A stretch of 64,000 nt of DNA from Siphonodentalium dalli (GCA_032622095.1 CP136069.1:200866690-200930689), one strand, 5' to 3'; positions 33,987 to 46,170 are shown, counted from the first letter of the stretch. The notes: generated by a model from the letters alone, not told the origin. A program made the numbers and translations.

Positions 33987-34459
33987 AAGCTAACAAGAAA
34001 ACACATGCGCAAGCGATTAAACCTGAGTGGATACATACTGTTACGGTACGGTATGGTTTGATTTAATCCTGCAATATAATCTATATAAATACAAAATACA
34101 ATACACTGTTTATAATTAAATATTGCATGGAGTTGACAGGAATGTCTCCCTGTCGTCTCCGTGTGCAGATAAATAATAATTATTGGCGTATTATCGTTCT
34201 GTTATTAGTTCGATCATGTGTGTCGATATATGTACACAGTAGATGTGTATATGGGCTATGTGTCGAAATATATACAAAGAAGTGTATACGGATTATTTCC
34301 CCTTAAATATTATACGGATATGCCACTGGGAGCGAATACACGTGTGGTTTTATTCGATTTTGTTGAGGTGTGAGAACATATTATGTTATTAGTTACTAGT
34401 ATCAATAACAACACAATCAAGTTAATATTATTTTCATACTAACACCAACATCCTCTAAA
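33987..34459. other. No gene seen
   Basis: AT-rich non-coding DNA upstream of LINE-F. Confidence 0.4.
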
Positions 34460-36810
34460 AAAATCTGACAATTGAAATGGACAAACTTAAAAACACTGAT
34501 AGCAAGAGTTTTTGGCAAATCATAAAAGGTAAGAAATCGAACAGAGACTCGAGTATCAGTATTGAGAACTTTGCGGAGCATTTCAAAATATTTAATTCTT
34601 TGCAAACCAATCTGATGGTCGAGATACCAACCCAAGAGCCCAGAGATACGGATAGCAAAATCACTGATATTTTGAATCCAAGAATCACGCGTGATGAGGT
34701 TTCCATCCGGTCTATTCATGAGGTCTATCCGACATTTAAGAAATAATAAATCTGCGTCCGATGATAGCGTCTTTAACGAATATCTAAAAGCATCTGAAGT
34801 AATTATGTTACCAGTTATTACTGATTTTTTCAATTGTATTTTTGATTGTGGTGTAATACCAGACTCTTGGCGTACTGGTAATATAATACCAATTTACAAA
34901 AACAAAGGTACCAATGATGACCCGTCAAATTATAGGGGCATAACAATAACAAGTTGTTTTAGTAAATTATTCTCATCTGTCCTTGGTAACCGACTTAGCA
35001 TATATTCTGACACATTTGGATTGCTGCATGACAACAAATGTGGATTCAGGAAGGACTACTCTACTGTTGATAATATATTTCTCATTTCTATTCTTACCGA
35101 ACTCTGCAGGCTGAAAAAACGTAAGATGTTCTGTGCATTTATAGACGTTGAAAAGGCTTTTGATACGATCAATAGAAATTATTTGTGGCATAAATTACTG
35201 CTAAATAGGATATCCGGGAAAATGTATAGAGTGATAACAGATATGTACACGGATATAAAATCTAGAGTAATGCATAATGGTCAAACATCGGAGTCATTCC
35301 CTTCCAATATTGGTTTAAAACAGGGAGACAATGTCTCACCTTTTCTTTTTTGTCTTTACGTGAATGACATCACGAACCTTTTTAGCAAGCACTGACATTA
35401 GAGGGGTGGAATCTATATCTGGAGAATGTGAAGATAAACTTGATAGATACTTGAAACTATTTATCCTTTTATACGCAGATGACACAGTACTCTTCTCTGA
35501 TTCGGCTGATGACCTACACAAACAACTTAACTATTTTGAAGATTACTGTACAAATTGGGCTATGAGAGTTAATATACCGAAATCAAAAATAATATGTTTT
35601 TCGAGAGGTAGGCAGCCGAAACATTTATCGTTCAGATTCAATGGTAAAGAAATTGAGATAGTTAAAACTTTTAACTACCTAGGCGTTATATTTAGCCGTT
35701 CTGGCTGGTTTGCTGTGACTAGAACATACATAGTGACCAAAGCCCGAAAAGCTATGTATGATGTGATAAAAATTGGAAGAACGCATAAGCTGTCCATAGA
35801 AACTCAACTCAAATTATTTGACACCTTAGTTGTGCCTATCTTGTTATATGGTTGTGAAATATGGGGTATAGGAGATAACTCAATTATTGAAGGTGTACAC
35901 CTTAAGTTTTGTAAACTCCTTCTACTCATGAAGCTCACCACACCAAGTTACATGGTTTATGGCGAACTGGGTCGATACCCATTGACATTGGAAATTAAGG
36001 CAAAAGCGATCACATGGAATCGGGAGTTCATTATGTAGCAACATTTATAAGCTAGCCCTTTCGTTATACGAAGAATCGCCGATAAAATCATCATGGGTAA
36101 GTGCAGTCAAAAAGCACATTGATGACGCGGGTATGACATTCATATGGCATATACAACAACGCGGTATTGACAAAAATAAATTGTTGAATAATTATAGACG
36201 AAATTCTAGAGATCAATTTGTCCAAAACTGGCATTCCGCTATGAGTAACTCAGGGAAAGGAAAAACATATAGGATTCTGAAGTCAACGTTTCGAATGGAA
36301 GAATTTATTTCACATGCCTCTAACAAAGATATAATAACTCTAATCCGATTTAGAACGGCGAACCATTATTTGCCAATATAGACCAGGCGATGGAATAAAA
36401 CTCCACAGTCTGAGCGCAAATGCACGTTTTGTGAAATGAATGCTATTGGCGATGAATACCACGTATTACTTGAATGTCCAGAACTAGCCCTTAACAGAAA
36501 AAGGTACATCAAGAAATCTTATTGGAACTTCCATAATCAGAGAAAACTTACCATTCTTCTTTCAAATAGTAAACCAAATATAATCCGAAACTTGTGTAAA
36601 TTTATTTGCCACATCAATGAAAGAGCTAATTGCTCTCCTGTGTAATTATTATATTGTGTTAATTATATTATCTGTGTAATTATTATCTCATCCTGATCGT
36701 CTGGGGTTGCGAGCAATGATATGTTATGTGTTTAACCTATGTTTATGCATATTTATATTATTAAAACCATGAATTTGGTCGAAGAATTAAAATGAATCTG
36801 AATCTAATTC
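34460..36810 (+). pseudogene. LINE-F non-LTR retrotransposon, broken by frameshifts
   Basis: The 5'-truncated polyprotein begins in the linker (DSKSFWQIIKGKK). It shifts frame near 34740. RT blocks follow: SNYRGITITS, FIDVEKAFD (catalytic Asp, about residue 152 of the 34691-35395 frame) and GLKQGDNVSPFLFCLYVND. It shifts again near 35390, then ILLYADDTVLFS with both catalytic Asp residues intact, YLGVIFS and LLYGCEIWG. A third shift lies near 36036, and there is a TAG at about 36379-36381 inside a conserved NHYLPI.TxRW stretch. It ends with CTFCEM...EYHVLLEC (zinc tail) and CKFICHINE. The 3' end is near 36810 with TGAATCTGAATCTAATTC. Three frameshifts and one nonsense codon make it inactive. 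Confidence 0.9.
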
Positions 36811-36916
36811 TAAGTTATACAAGAAAACTATCGTCAACACCTTTCAACCACGTCTGCATATTATGTCACCTCTTCTCCACACGTCCTCGTTATCGACTCA
36901 TATCATAAAACACCAA

Positions 36917-37023
36917 CACAGACTCGCCGTTTGATATTGGCTGCTACCGCGTCGTATATAGGATGGGGACACAGACTCACCGTTTGATAGTGGCTGCTAC
37001 CGCGTGGTATATAGGATGGGGAA
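36917..37023. repeat. 53-bp direct duplication
   Basis: CACAGACTCGCCGTTTGATA... through TATATAGGATGGGGA occurs twice in tandem with few differences. Confidence 0.85.
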
Positions 37024-37372
37024 ACTCATCCACGGCAATACTCATATATAATAAGCACATACGCCTGCATATGCTGTCGGATCCGAACCATGAAATCTTG
37101 ATTCATCTTATATATTTGTAACTTTATATATAACTAGCGGAAACATTCTCCCTCTGGGAGCCTCTATTCAGAGCCGGAGGGTCCTGCGCCTCTATGTGCG
37201 CTTTGCGCACATTTTGGTCTTAAACAGAGGCGACCCCTTTGTGCGCTTCGCCCTCGTTTTGATCATTTAAGCAGTTTGATTAAAACAAATGTTTTTTTTT
37301 AGATTGAGCTCCTTTTTATTTTTATGATTTTTGTCTCTCGGAACCTTAATTTTCGGGGGACTATAGACACGG
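37024..37372. other. No gene seen
   Basis: Two TGTGCGC-TTTG/TTCG segments near 37195-37260 repeat a short motif. Non-coding. Confidence 0.35.
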
Positions 37373-37910
37373 GCTCCGCCCGTTCGTCCGTCCGTCACAC
37401 CTTTGAGTACCTTCATGGTATAATCAACTCCCTACAGTTTTCATCCTAGAGATTTGAAACTTCAGACTATTGTTGCCCATATATTGAAGATGTGCAACAT
37501 GTATATGGATGACGGAAAAATTATTTTTTGACAGAGTTATTAACCAATTTCTGTATGAGGGTACCTTCATGGTGTAATCAACTCCTCCGACAGTTTTGAT
37601 CGTAGATATTTGAAACTTCAGAGTATTGTTACCCACATATTGGAGATGTGCAACATGTATATAGATGACAGATTTTTTTACGGAGTTATTAACCCTTTTC
37701 TACTTGCCACGTTTTCGGGGGACACTGTGGTCGGCTGACCTTTTATTTAAATTATATTTGTTAGATCAACCTTTAGAAAAAACTAACGCCGTTATAACCC
37801 CCGCCAGGGTACCATGATCCACCACAACAAATTCGATTGAAATCGGTCTAGGGGTCTGTGGGAACAATCCGGACAGACAGACAGACATACGGACAGACAT
37901 ACATATCCTA
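37373..37910. repeat. Dispersed repeat with internal ~155-bp duplication
   Basis: TACCTTCATGGTATAATCAA followed by CAGTTTTxATCxTAGAxATTTGAAACTTCAGA occurs at about 37409 and 37561. It is flanked by CGTCCGTCCGTC and GACAGACAGACATACGG tracts. Similar CGTCCGTC-bordered repeats are common in invertebrate genomes. Non-coding. Confidence 0.6.
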
Positions 37911-38145
37911 CTCGTTTACATATAGGTGAAACTACACGGAATAAATACTGTTTAAACTATTTCAAACATAACCTATGGTAATATGTTACTTGTAAACACA
38001 AAATATACTAATCTGACGAACCTCTCTGACGGTCCCTCATAGATCCATCGTTCCAGTTCCCTCCTCCGTGTCCACAGTTCTCGCCCTACAACAATATATG
38101 ACGTGCATTTATAACAACATAACAATTTAAACTCCATGCATGGTC

Positions 38146-38860
38146 CCTGTTCGCAGTTACCGCCCTACAAACAATAGATGACGTCAGTCCCCTCTTCTCT
38201 GTCCGCAGTTGCCGCCCTACAAACAATATATGACGTCAGTCCCCTCTTCTCTGTCCACAACAGCAGCCATATTAACAATATACATGACCCTAGTTCCCTC
38301 TTCCCTGTCCGCAGTTGCCACCCTACAAGCAATAGATGCCATCAGTTCCCTCCTTCCTGTCCACAGCATCGGCCCTACTAACAATATATGACGTCAGATC
38401 CCTGCTCCCTGTCCGCAGTCGCCGCCCTACAAACAATAGATGACGTCAGGTCCCTCCTATCCATGTACGCAGTCGTCGCCCTACAAGCAATATTATAGAT
38501 GACGTTACTTTACAACAATTCAACCTCAATGCAGGGTCACTGCCCGCAGTCGCCGCCCTACAAACAATAGATGACGTCAGGTCCCTCCTATCCATGTACG
38601 CAGTCGTCGCCCTACAAGCAATATTATAGATGACGTTACTTTACAACAATTCAACCTCAATGCAGGGTCACTGCCCGCAGTCGCCGCCCTACAAACAAAA
38701 GATGACGTTCATTTACAACAACGCAACACCCCAAACTGCATGCAGGATTTATCTCCCTTGATGACCTATATATAATTACTAAGCGAACGGAGAAGTTCCA
38801 GTTCCCTCGTCCCTGTGCGCAGTCGCCGCCCTACAAACAATAGTTGACGTTCAATTACAA
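38146..38860. repeat. Tandem array of ~60-130-bp units
   Basis: The core CGCAGTCGCCGCCCTACAAA through CAATAGATGACGTCAG recurs about ten times. A 131-bp higher unit starting GTCCCTCCTATCCATGTACG is duplicated at about 38450 and 38581. Every unit carries a TGACGT(C/T) half or full CRE-like site. Confidence 0.85.
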
Positions 38861-39335
38861 AAACATAACAGTTCAAACTTCATGCATGATTTATCTTCCT
38901 TGAGATAATAATATAGCTGTTGCTACCGGCGACATTTTACCCACATTTGGTGGACTTCCGCGATATTAGGATATATACTAAGCGAACAGAGCAACAATGT
39001 GTCCTTATTAAGCACACAAAATATCAAACACAATTTCGTACCTTAAACTTGAAAAGTCCCTCTAAAACCAAAGAACTATATTGAAAAACGGTGTAATTTG
39101 GTTCTCTGAGTATTTTATCAACACAGAATTCTAAACGCACATGGATGACAAAATTCATGGCAAGTCAAACACAATAATTCTAATTGCCTGCCATTTTGCC
39201 AAGGAACGTGCAAAAATCGTCAACAAAACTACCACTCTAATTCTCCATTCTGTCAATAAGTTTTCAGGGCAGGAAATGTTTTTATCTTGAAAAACCAGCG
39301 CTAAATATAGAAAACCCAGTCGGTGACAAATTCAC
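38861..39335. other. No gene seen
   Basis: AT-rich, non-coding. Confidence 0.4.
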
Positions 39336-39630
39336 AAAGGAGGTATAACTGGTGCGCTATGAAGGAGGTATAACTGGTGCGCTATGAAGGAGGTATAACT
39401 GGTGCGCTATGGTCACACAGGAGGTATAACTGGTGCGCTATGGTCACAAAGGAGGTATAACTGGTGCGCTATGGTCACAAAGGAGGTATAACTGGTGCGC
39501 TATGGTCACAAAGGAGGTATAACTGGTGCGCTATGGTATATTAAGGAGGTATAACTGGTGCGCTATGGTATAGGAGGTATAACTGGTGCGCTATGGTATA
39601 TACAAAGGAGGTATAACTGGTGCGCTATGG
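39336..39630. repeat. 26-31-bp tandem array
   Basis: About ten units of AGGAGGTATAACTGGTGCGC plus TATGGTCACAA. Unit length varies only in the linker between TAT and the next AGGAGG. Confidence 0.95.
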
Positions 39631-40223
39631 TATATTATTAGCGCGCGCCGCGTGTATACTGTTCTCCAAATTCTTGATAGCTGTGGTCCGCTGGGCATTT
39701 TATTTATAGATAATGGTATTTTCGGTTTAAAAGTCGAACTGCGCGACCAGGAGGCGGAGTCCGGTAAAAGGTGTAGTTGGGAATTTCAATTCCGTTTATT
39801 GTCCTTTACATTATTATGTCAATAATGTTTATTTTTGGTTTGTGACAAGCTATGTCAATTACCAATAAAAGATAATTTGTAAATCTTCTATTTTAACTTT
39901 TTATAGATATTTTTCGTTCTGCAGCCCACTGATGGTTGTGGTCGGACACGGCCGAGTCAGCCGCCGGTTCGTTAATTAGGTGCTGATTCTGAGTTGGTCA
40001 TTCGCGAAACCAATATATTTTATATTCTATAATAACAATCATGGGTATATAATATATGATCTTGAGCGCGTTACCATTTCTGACTATCGTTTTCTTGTTA
40101 GTTATCCTCTGCAACATCGGGGTACATGGATATATAATACCTGGATGTCGATTTTGAAGGGTCATTCATATACCCCCGATGTTTCACGTGCTCATATACC
40201 CCCGATATTTGGCGCACGTTCTC
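39631..40223. other. No gene seen
   Basis: Non-coding; ends at the (TTGAA)n tail of LINE-G. Confidence 0.4.
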
Positions 40224-40315
40224 TTCAATTCAATTCAATTCAATTTTATTTAGTAATATATAACAAACATGATAATGTATAATACAAAAATCAAACAAAA
40301 TATAGTATATATTAC

Positions 40316-40359
40316 TGGGAGATGGCATGACCTACTGGTCGTCTTCCTGCACTCTCCCA
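40316..40359 (-). other. Conserved 3' stem-loop of LINE-G
   Basis: On the minus strand TGGGAGAGTGCAGGAAGAC pairs outward with GGTCATGCCATCTCCCA. The matching structure at 58388-58429 keeps GGCAGGAAGACAGT and TGCCATCCCC. In related retrotransposons such stem-loops are recognised by the element's own reverse transcriptase; that function here is an inference. Confidence 0.6.
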
Positions 40360-40616
40360 AACTTAGATAATTATATTCCGACTCTGATCCCAAATGACAG
40401 TATATAATGGTGATACAAGTTTTTTTTTTTTATCTATAGTAGTGTAGACAACGATACTTTTGTGGTTTAGTTTTTTCCATAGCCTAAGTGGCAATTCAGT
40501 AAAATATCGTTCAATTATGATATATAATATAAATTTTGGTATAATATAAGACTGATGATATAGTTGTATTCTTCACACATAATGGGCGTACATGCGTTGG
40601 ATTCACTTAACAATTC

Positions 40617-42653
40617 TTACATATATAAAGTTGATTCATCCATGAACGGATAACAGTCGAAACAGTATAGGTTTTTACAAAGAACACTGTCAAGATAGCT
40701 GCTTATGATATCTTCAGATACGTCTCGTTTAAATTTGGAACGTGGTAAAACTAACTGTAAAGATGTATCTAGTTCTTTCCAAAGTTTCGGGAAGATATGG
40801 TAAGGAAGGTTTTCGGTAAAGGATGTTCTAGATTTTGTTCCACCTAATTTGCCACTTTGTCTTGTTACCATTGTTGGGTTGTGGTATATGCGATAAGTGT
40901 TCTGAAATGAGATAGGTAGTTGGTTGCAGAACCAATCGTTCATGAATTGATAGGTGCGTAATTTATAAAGATCGTGAGCTTTTAGTATATTACTTTTTTT
41001 GAAAAGTGGATCGGTGTGGCTGTTATATCTTTTATTATGTATAATGCGAATTGCCTTTTTCTGCAATACTATTAATTTATTAAACGTATTCGAATTTCCC
41101 CAAATTTCTATGCCATATGTTAGGTGACTATGAATTAGACTGTAATACAACTGTCGTAAATTCCTTTCTGGAAGAATGTGTTTAACTCTGTTAATTGCAT
41201 ATAGAGCTCTAGACATTCTTGTTGCAATTAAAGCTGTGTGGTTGTTGAATGTTAAATTTTCGTCGAGATGAATACCAAGGAATTTGAAGGATTTTTCTTT
41301 GCAGTTGCTTCCTATTCTTTCAATTATTTGACCATTTATCTGTAGAGTATGTTTCGTGCAATTATAGTTTCCACCAGTTGGTTGAAATAAAATATATTTG
41401 GTTTTCTTGGCATTTAATGACAGTTTGTTAGCCTTGCACCATTTATTGAGTAATTCAAGTTGAATATTTGTGCGCTTAAAAAGTAAATCTAAATTATGAT
41501 GAGACGCATATACAGTGGTATCATCTGCAAATGATAAAAGGGATAATGATGTACTCCGGTGCATGTCATTCACATAGATAAGAAAAAGTAAAGGGCCTAA
41601 GATAGATCCTTGAGGGACACCAGTTGTAATATGGATTTCACTTGATACACAACCGTCTAAATCTACATATTGCACTCTATCTCTTAAGTAACTCTCGAAC
41701 CAATGTTTTATATTGCCTCGAACTCCATAAAATTCAAGTTTAGATAATAGTATATCGTGATTTATGGTATCGAAAGCTTTTGAGAAGTCAATAAAAGTTG
41801 TTAATGTACAATCTTTTGATTTCTTGTCATTATTAATCACAATGTCGTTAAGAAGTCGGATTATTGGGTGAACTGTAGAATGGCCTCTCCGGAAGCCATA
41901 TTGTTCTTTATAGAATTTATCATTGAAAAATTCCACTAACCTGTTACATACCACTTTCTCTAGGATTTTAGAAAATGTGGGGAGAATACTAATTGGACGA
42001 TAATTTTGAATCATATTTCTTTCATTGGATTTAAATAGAGGAATAACTCTAGCTATTTTCATCTCTTTTGGAACAATGCCTGCCTCTAATGAATTATTTA
42101 TTATATGACATAGAGGTATTGAAATTTCCGCAATAATTTGTTTCAATAAACCTGCTGAAATCCCCTTGTTATCTTTGCTTTGTTTATTCTTCATTTTGTT
42201 AACAATATAACCCAATTCTTCTACGGTGGTGGGTCGCACGAACATACTTCTAATTTCAGGTTGGCCAAGATAGCTAGAGAAATCCGTATTAGAGTTAGTC
42301 GATATTTTATCTGCTTCGCGTTCGCCGATTGTTGAGAAGAATTTGTTAAATTCTTCAGACACTTGTTGTTTATTGTGGATAGGTTTCCCTTCAATCACAA
42401 AAATGTGGGGGTATTGAGGTTTCTTATTGCTCTTTTGAATGACTTCGCGTAATATGTTCCAAGTTTTTTTCATGTCAGATCTACAAGAGTTCAGAATATT
42501 CTCATAGTATGTCCGTTTGCTGTATCTTTTAATTCGATTAAAGTATCTGCAATACTCCTTATATAGTTCAATATTACCGTCAGTGGGGTTCTTCAATTTC
42601 TTTCTATATAATTTATCTTTGTGCAAAGACGATTTAAGGAGCCCACCGGTCAT
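40617..42653 (-). CDS. Non-LTR reverse transcriptase, long intact frame
   Basis: 678 codons from the first Met; the same frame extends upstream to about 42740 (KGYDVAFPLRVVQ). It synthesises cDNA from element RNA at a nicked target. Layout: lysine-rich linker, residues 1-120, with NFNKFFSTIG-like EEFNKFFSTIG; RT from about 140; NYRPISILP at 217-225; FIDFSKAFD at 287-295 with catalytic Asp; TGVPQGSILGPLL at 344-356; and SFADDTTVYAS with both Asp residues at about 377-378. The thumb and C-terminal region (YGIEIWG, PLFKKSNILKAHDL) follow. All catalytic residues are present and there is no internal stop, but the endonuclease is missing, so this copy cannot move on its own. Probably CR1/Jockey group; not assigned further. 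Confidence 0.9.
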   Translation of the reverse strand: MTGGLLKSSLHKDKLYRKKLKNPTDGNIELYKEYCRYFNRIKRYSKRTYYENILNSCRSDMKKTWNILREVIQKSNKKPQYPHIFVIEGKPIHNKQQVSEEFNKFFSTIGEREADKISTNSNTDFSSYLGQPEIRSMFVRPTTVEELGYIVNKMKNKQSKDNKGISAGLLKQIIAEISIPLCHIINNSLEAGIVPKEMKIARVIPLFKSNERNMIQNYRPISILPTFSKILEKVVCNRLVEFFNDKFYKEQYGFRRGHSTVHPIIRLLNDIVINNDKKSKDCTLTTFIDFSKAFDTINHDILLSKLEFYGVRGNIKHWFESYLRDRVQYVDLDGCVSSEIHITTGVPQGSILGPLLFLIYVNDMHRSTSLSLLSFADDTTVYASHHNLDLLFKRTNIQLELLNKWCKANKLSLNAKKTKYILFQPTGGNYNCTKHTLQINGQIIERIGSNCKEKSFKFLGIHLDENLTFNNHTALIATRMSRALYAINRVKHILPERNLRQLYYSLIHSHLTYGIEIWGNSNTFNKLIVLQKKAIRIIHNKRYNSHTDPLFKKSNILKAHDLYKLRTYQFMNDWFCNQLPISFQNTYRIYHNPTMVTRQSGKLGGTKSRTSFTENLPYHIFPKLWKELDTSLQLVLPRSKFKRDVSEDIISSYLDSVLCKNLYCFDCYPFMDESTLYM

Positions 42654-42745
42654 CCAAGGCTTTAGTTTTATGTGTTTTCGTTTGATTTGTACTACTCTAA
42701 GAGGAAAGGCAACATCATAACCTTTTAAAAACAGATTCTCTTATA

Positions 42746-43672
42746 CCCGCTGTCATGCAAGGGTGACGGGGGGTGGCATGGTGATTTAAACGTGGCGTTG
42801 TAGCCAATCAGATTGCTAGTTACAACCGGATGTGGGGACAAAGATTTATAACAATTAAACAATTTGAATAGTCCCCATGGGACACTAGGTGGGGTGGGTC
42901 GGTGTGCCAGTAGCCCGGAAAAAAATATGTTCTTGGCACTGTCCATTTGTATGTAAAGTAATTGAACCAAATGGTTTAGGAATTGTTCTATGTTTTGGAT
43001 ATGCATTTAACTATTCTGGTGGGACTTTAGGTGGTTGAGCTTATTAGATCGGTCTACAACTTAACTGAAAAGGTTCCTTTTCACTTGGAACATTAAACTT
43101 CAAAATGAAAGCTATTTGTGTTCATCAGATTCTAAAATTCGAATGTGGTATACATGCAGTATCAAACTACAGTTGTATATTATGTTGTCCATTGAATATA
43201 AAAGATAAAACCTTTTTTTTAATTGCGTGGGAAATATAAGTGGTTCATGCAGTTTTAGTTAATGACAACATTTGGCCCATATAATCCATATAATCCATAT
43301 AATCCATCAACAATTACACTGTCGCAGCTTATGATTTAACGGTGTCGTTAAAATCGTTATTAATTACATGATAGGGGGCATGAACTACTTCACCACCCGA
43401 CCCGCATAGGTATAAATACGTAATGACGGTCATTTGTACCATATACATATACTTACTTGTCTACCGTATACACCTATCGAGCCCACACATACGTTATATA
43501 CAACTAACTAACGGGCATCGTGCCGGAAGGGTGCTAACCCAATAATACCAATATATAAATTATTCTCAACGAAATAACGGACATCCCTAAAACAATTTAC
43601 AACATTACAAACGGTCAAATCTGGCCAAAGTCATCACTACAAACGTCAAATATGGCCGAATAACAATTAATC
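42746..43672. other. No gene seen
   Basis: Contains three tandem ATAATCCAT units near 43280. Non-coding. Confidence 0.4.
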
Positions 43673-44121
43673 AAAAATACCCCCACCCCCTGCCAAATTT
43701 GGCGACCAATGTAGCCGCTTGACGAACAATCCCACACAAATGGCCGAGGAATTAACATAGCATATGAATTTCTTTTTTCTTTCACATTAAACAACCGAAG
43801 ATATTATACACCATTCAGCTGCCGGTATTTTTTTTATGCTGACTCGAGTTTCCAAGGGGCATAATTTCATGTATTTAGTTGCTTATAACCTGTATACAGA
43901 TCTACAGCAATGTAAACTCACCCTAAACGCGCAGTATTTAGGCTTTGTTTTGAATTCCCGAAAATCCCATGGTAAATTCAACCGAATGTTGCAACTTCGA
44001 AACGTCGTTCCTGTGAACACACTGTTCACAGTAATGTTTTTACTTCATTTTGATACGTCTTAGTAAATTGGCGGACACATTGTTGTATAATATTATCTCC
44101 ATATTGTTGCCTCTGTTCTTT

Positions 44122-44366
44122 TGGGTCGGTTGGTTTGTGAAGGTTTGTGGCTGAATTCACCTACTGGGTCGGTTGGTTTGTGAAGGTTTGTGGCTGAATT
44201 CACCTACTGGGTCGGTTGGTTTGTGAAGGTTTGTGGCTGAATTCACCTACTGGGTCGGCTGGTTTGTGAAGGTTTGTGGCTGAATTCACCTACTGAGTCG
44301 GTTGGTTTGTGAAGGTTTGTGGCTGAATTCACCTACTGGGTCGGTTGGTTTGTGAAGGTTTGTGGT
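44122..44366. repeat. 43-bp tandem array
   Basis: About 5.7 units of GGGTCGGTTGGTTTGTGAAG plus GTTTGTGGCTGAATTCACCTACT, almost identical to each other, which implies recent expansion. Confidence 0.95.
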
Positions 44367-44376
44367 CATTCATTAA

Positions 44377-44896
44377 AGGCACGGGCGGCGTTCGTTGCAG
44401 GAATATTTATATTTGTTCAAATCGCCATCAACAGAAGGAACACCAAAGTAAATACAGTTCCGCTCATATGCCAAACATAATCCGCGCTTAAATAGTATAT
44501 TGTCATCAAGACGTACGATGGTGTACGTAAACAAGAGACTACCCATGTTACAGAAGTTGTGCTTCTGTTTCCATAACACAGCGAAATTATAGTGGTTAAT
44601 CACACACAAATGATATAAACGCTCTTTATTATTTCCATATCAGGAAAACAGTAACAAATAACGCTCTTTATGTTTACCATATCCGGATCTAAACAAAAGC
44701 CAGGAAACGTAACGTTTTTTGCTTTTGTTTACATAACAAAGGGGAAACAATTGACAATAACATACTGTTTATGCCATATTTCTGATTGGCATAAGAACAC
44801 AGTCTGTCTATATCTTAATATTCCTTCTTTTTATGGCGGTTTTTGACGGAGGTAAATATTTTAACAGTATACCCACCGCCAACGTCGCCCGTATCT
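44377..44896. mobile_element. TTAA MITE family A, copy 2
   Basis: 520 bp flanked by TTAA (44373-44376 and 44897-44900) with termini AGGCACGGGCGGCGTT / AACGTCGCCCGTATCT. Same orientation as 1221-1711. It inserted inside the 2.5-kb foldback. Confidence 0.85.
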
Positions 44897-45028
44897 TTAA
44901 AATTCGAAGAAAAAAAAAAAAATCAAACACTTTTAAAAAATACGCTCTTCAATTTGTTTTTCAGTTATAGATATCGCTGGTATTTAGTCAATATAAATTT
45001 CTTCGCAAACTGCGAAAAAAAGAAGTTT

Positions 45029-45125
45029 TTTAAACCTTTCACGATGGGAGCTGCGCTGATGCAGCATTAACTATCATGTGCCAGTGCATTCTCCCTTGTA
45101 TATTTAAGTTATACATACGAGTTGT
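45029..45125 (-). mobile_element. Relic of the PAL-5 subfamily
   Basis: TTAAACCTTTCACGATGGGA through GCTGATGCAGCATTAAC is the complement of the right end of 26182-26370, followed by a decayed GTGCCAGTGCATTCTC hairpin arm. Confidence 0.6.
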
Positions 45126-46170
45126 TAACGACTTCTGATTTGTGAATGCGCATTGTGAATTTTCACAGCTCTTGTGTTAGTTTAGCATGTCAGACAAACA
45201 TTTAATTATGTTTCAAACGAATTTAAAATCAAGACCGCTTTGACTTCGAGACTTGGGGATCGGTGACGCAGGAATTCCAGTTCACAACCAATACTGAAGC
45301 AAAAGAGAGGTATATCAGTTGAATACAAGTTGACTTCCTTATCAAGTGCAATCATGGGTAATCATTCGCACGGGTCCAAACACACAGTCCCTTGGGGGGA
45401 TACCATACTTACCAATTTCCCTGGGCCCTGTGCCTAAGAATGCATGGATGTTATAGTTAACAAGATACAAAGACGATACTGATTTAGTAATGTATTTTAA
45501 ATATTGTTTGTGAGTGTGTATATTGGGTTATGCCTCTTTTATCGAAGTCACAAAACGATGATATGCATACTATTTCAGCGCACATTGTGCCTTCCGATTG
45601 GTACATATCTGTTCCCTCTATGGTGTAGTTCGTGCTAAAGTTATCACACTAAGAGACATGTATAGCACACTACTGTAATTAATTATAATGCAGAGAGCAA
45701 AGAACAGAGGCAACAATATCGAGATAATATTATACAACAATGTGTCCACCAATTTACTAAGACGTATCCAAATGAAGTAAAAACATTACTGTGAACAGTG
45801 TGTTCACAGGAATGTGAACAGTGTGTTCACAGGAACGACGTTTCGAAGCTGTAACATTCGGTTGAATTTACCATGGGATTTTTAATGAATTCAAAACAAA
45901 GCCTAAATACTTCGCGTTTAGGATGAGTTTACATTGCTGTAGATCTGTATACAGGTTATAAGCAACTAAATACATGAAATTATGCCCCTTGGAAACTCGA
46001 GTCAGCCAAACAAAATACCGGCAGCTGAATGGTGTATAACATCTTCGGTTGTTTAATGTGAAAGAAAAAAGAAATTCATATGCTATGTTAATTCCTCGGC
46101 CATTTGTGTGGGATTGTTCGTCAAGCGGCTACATTGGTCGCCAAATTTGGTAGGGGGTGGGGGTATTTTT

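Larger units (their letters stand above)
40224..42745 (-). mobile_element. LINE-G, 5'-truncated non-LTR retrotransposon
   Basis: Minus-strand element. Its 3' end is AATAAAATTGAATTGAATTG, five ATTGA/TTGAA units at 40224-40250. The 3' untranslated part contains a stem-loop (40316-40359) also found in the LINE tail at 58388-58429. The 5' end is lost at about 42745, so the endonuclease is missing. It is the best preserved retrotransposon of the window. Confidence 0.9.
43673..46170. mobile_element. 2.5-kb foldback element with ~450-bp arms
   Basis: The arms 43673-44122 and 45699-46170 are near-identical reverse complements, beginning AAAAATACCCCCACCCCCTG. The right arm carries an extra tandem copy of GTGAACAGTGTGTTCACAGG. 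The 1.6-kb centre holds a 43-bp tandem array, a complete TTAA MITE (family A) and a palindromic-MITE relic. No protein is encoded. Fragments of the arm recur at 51170-51350. Confidence 0.85.

Noticed and set aside
34417-34833. 138-codon minus-strand frame
   Set aside because: Shadow of LINE-F on the opposite strand.
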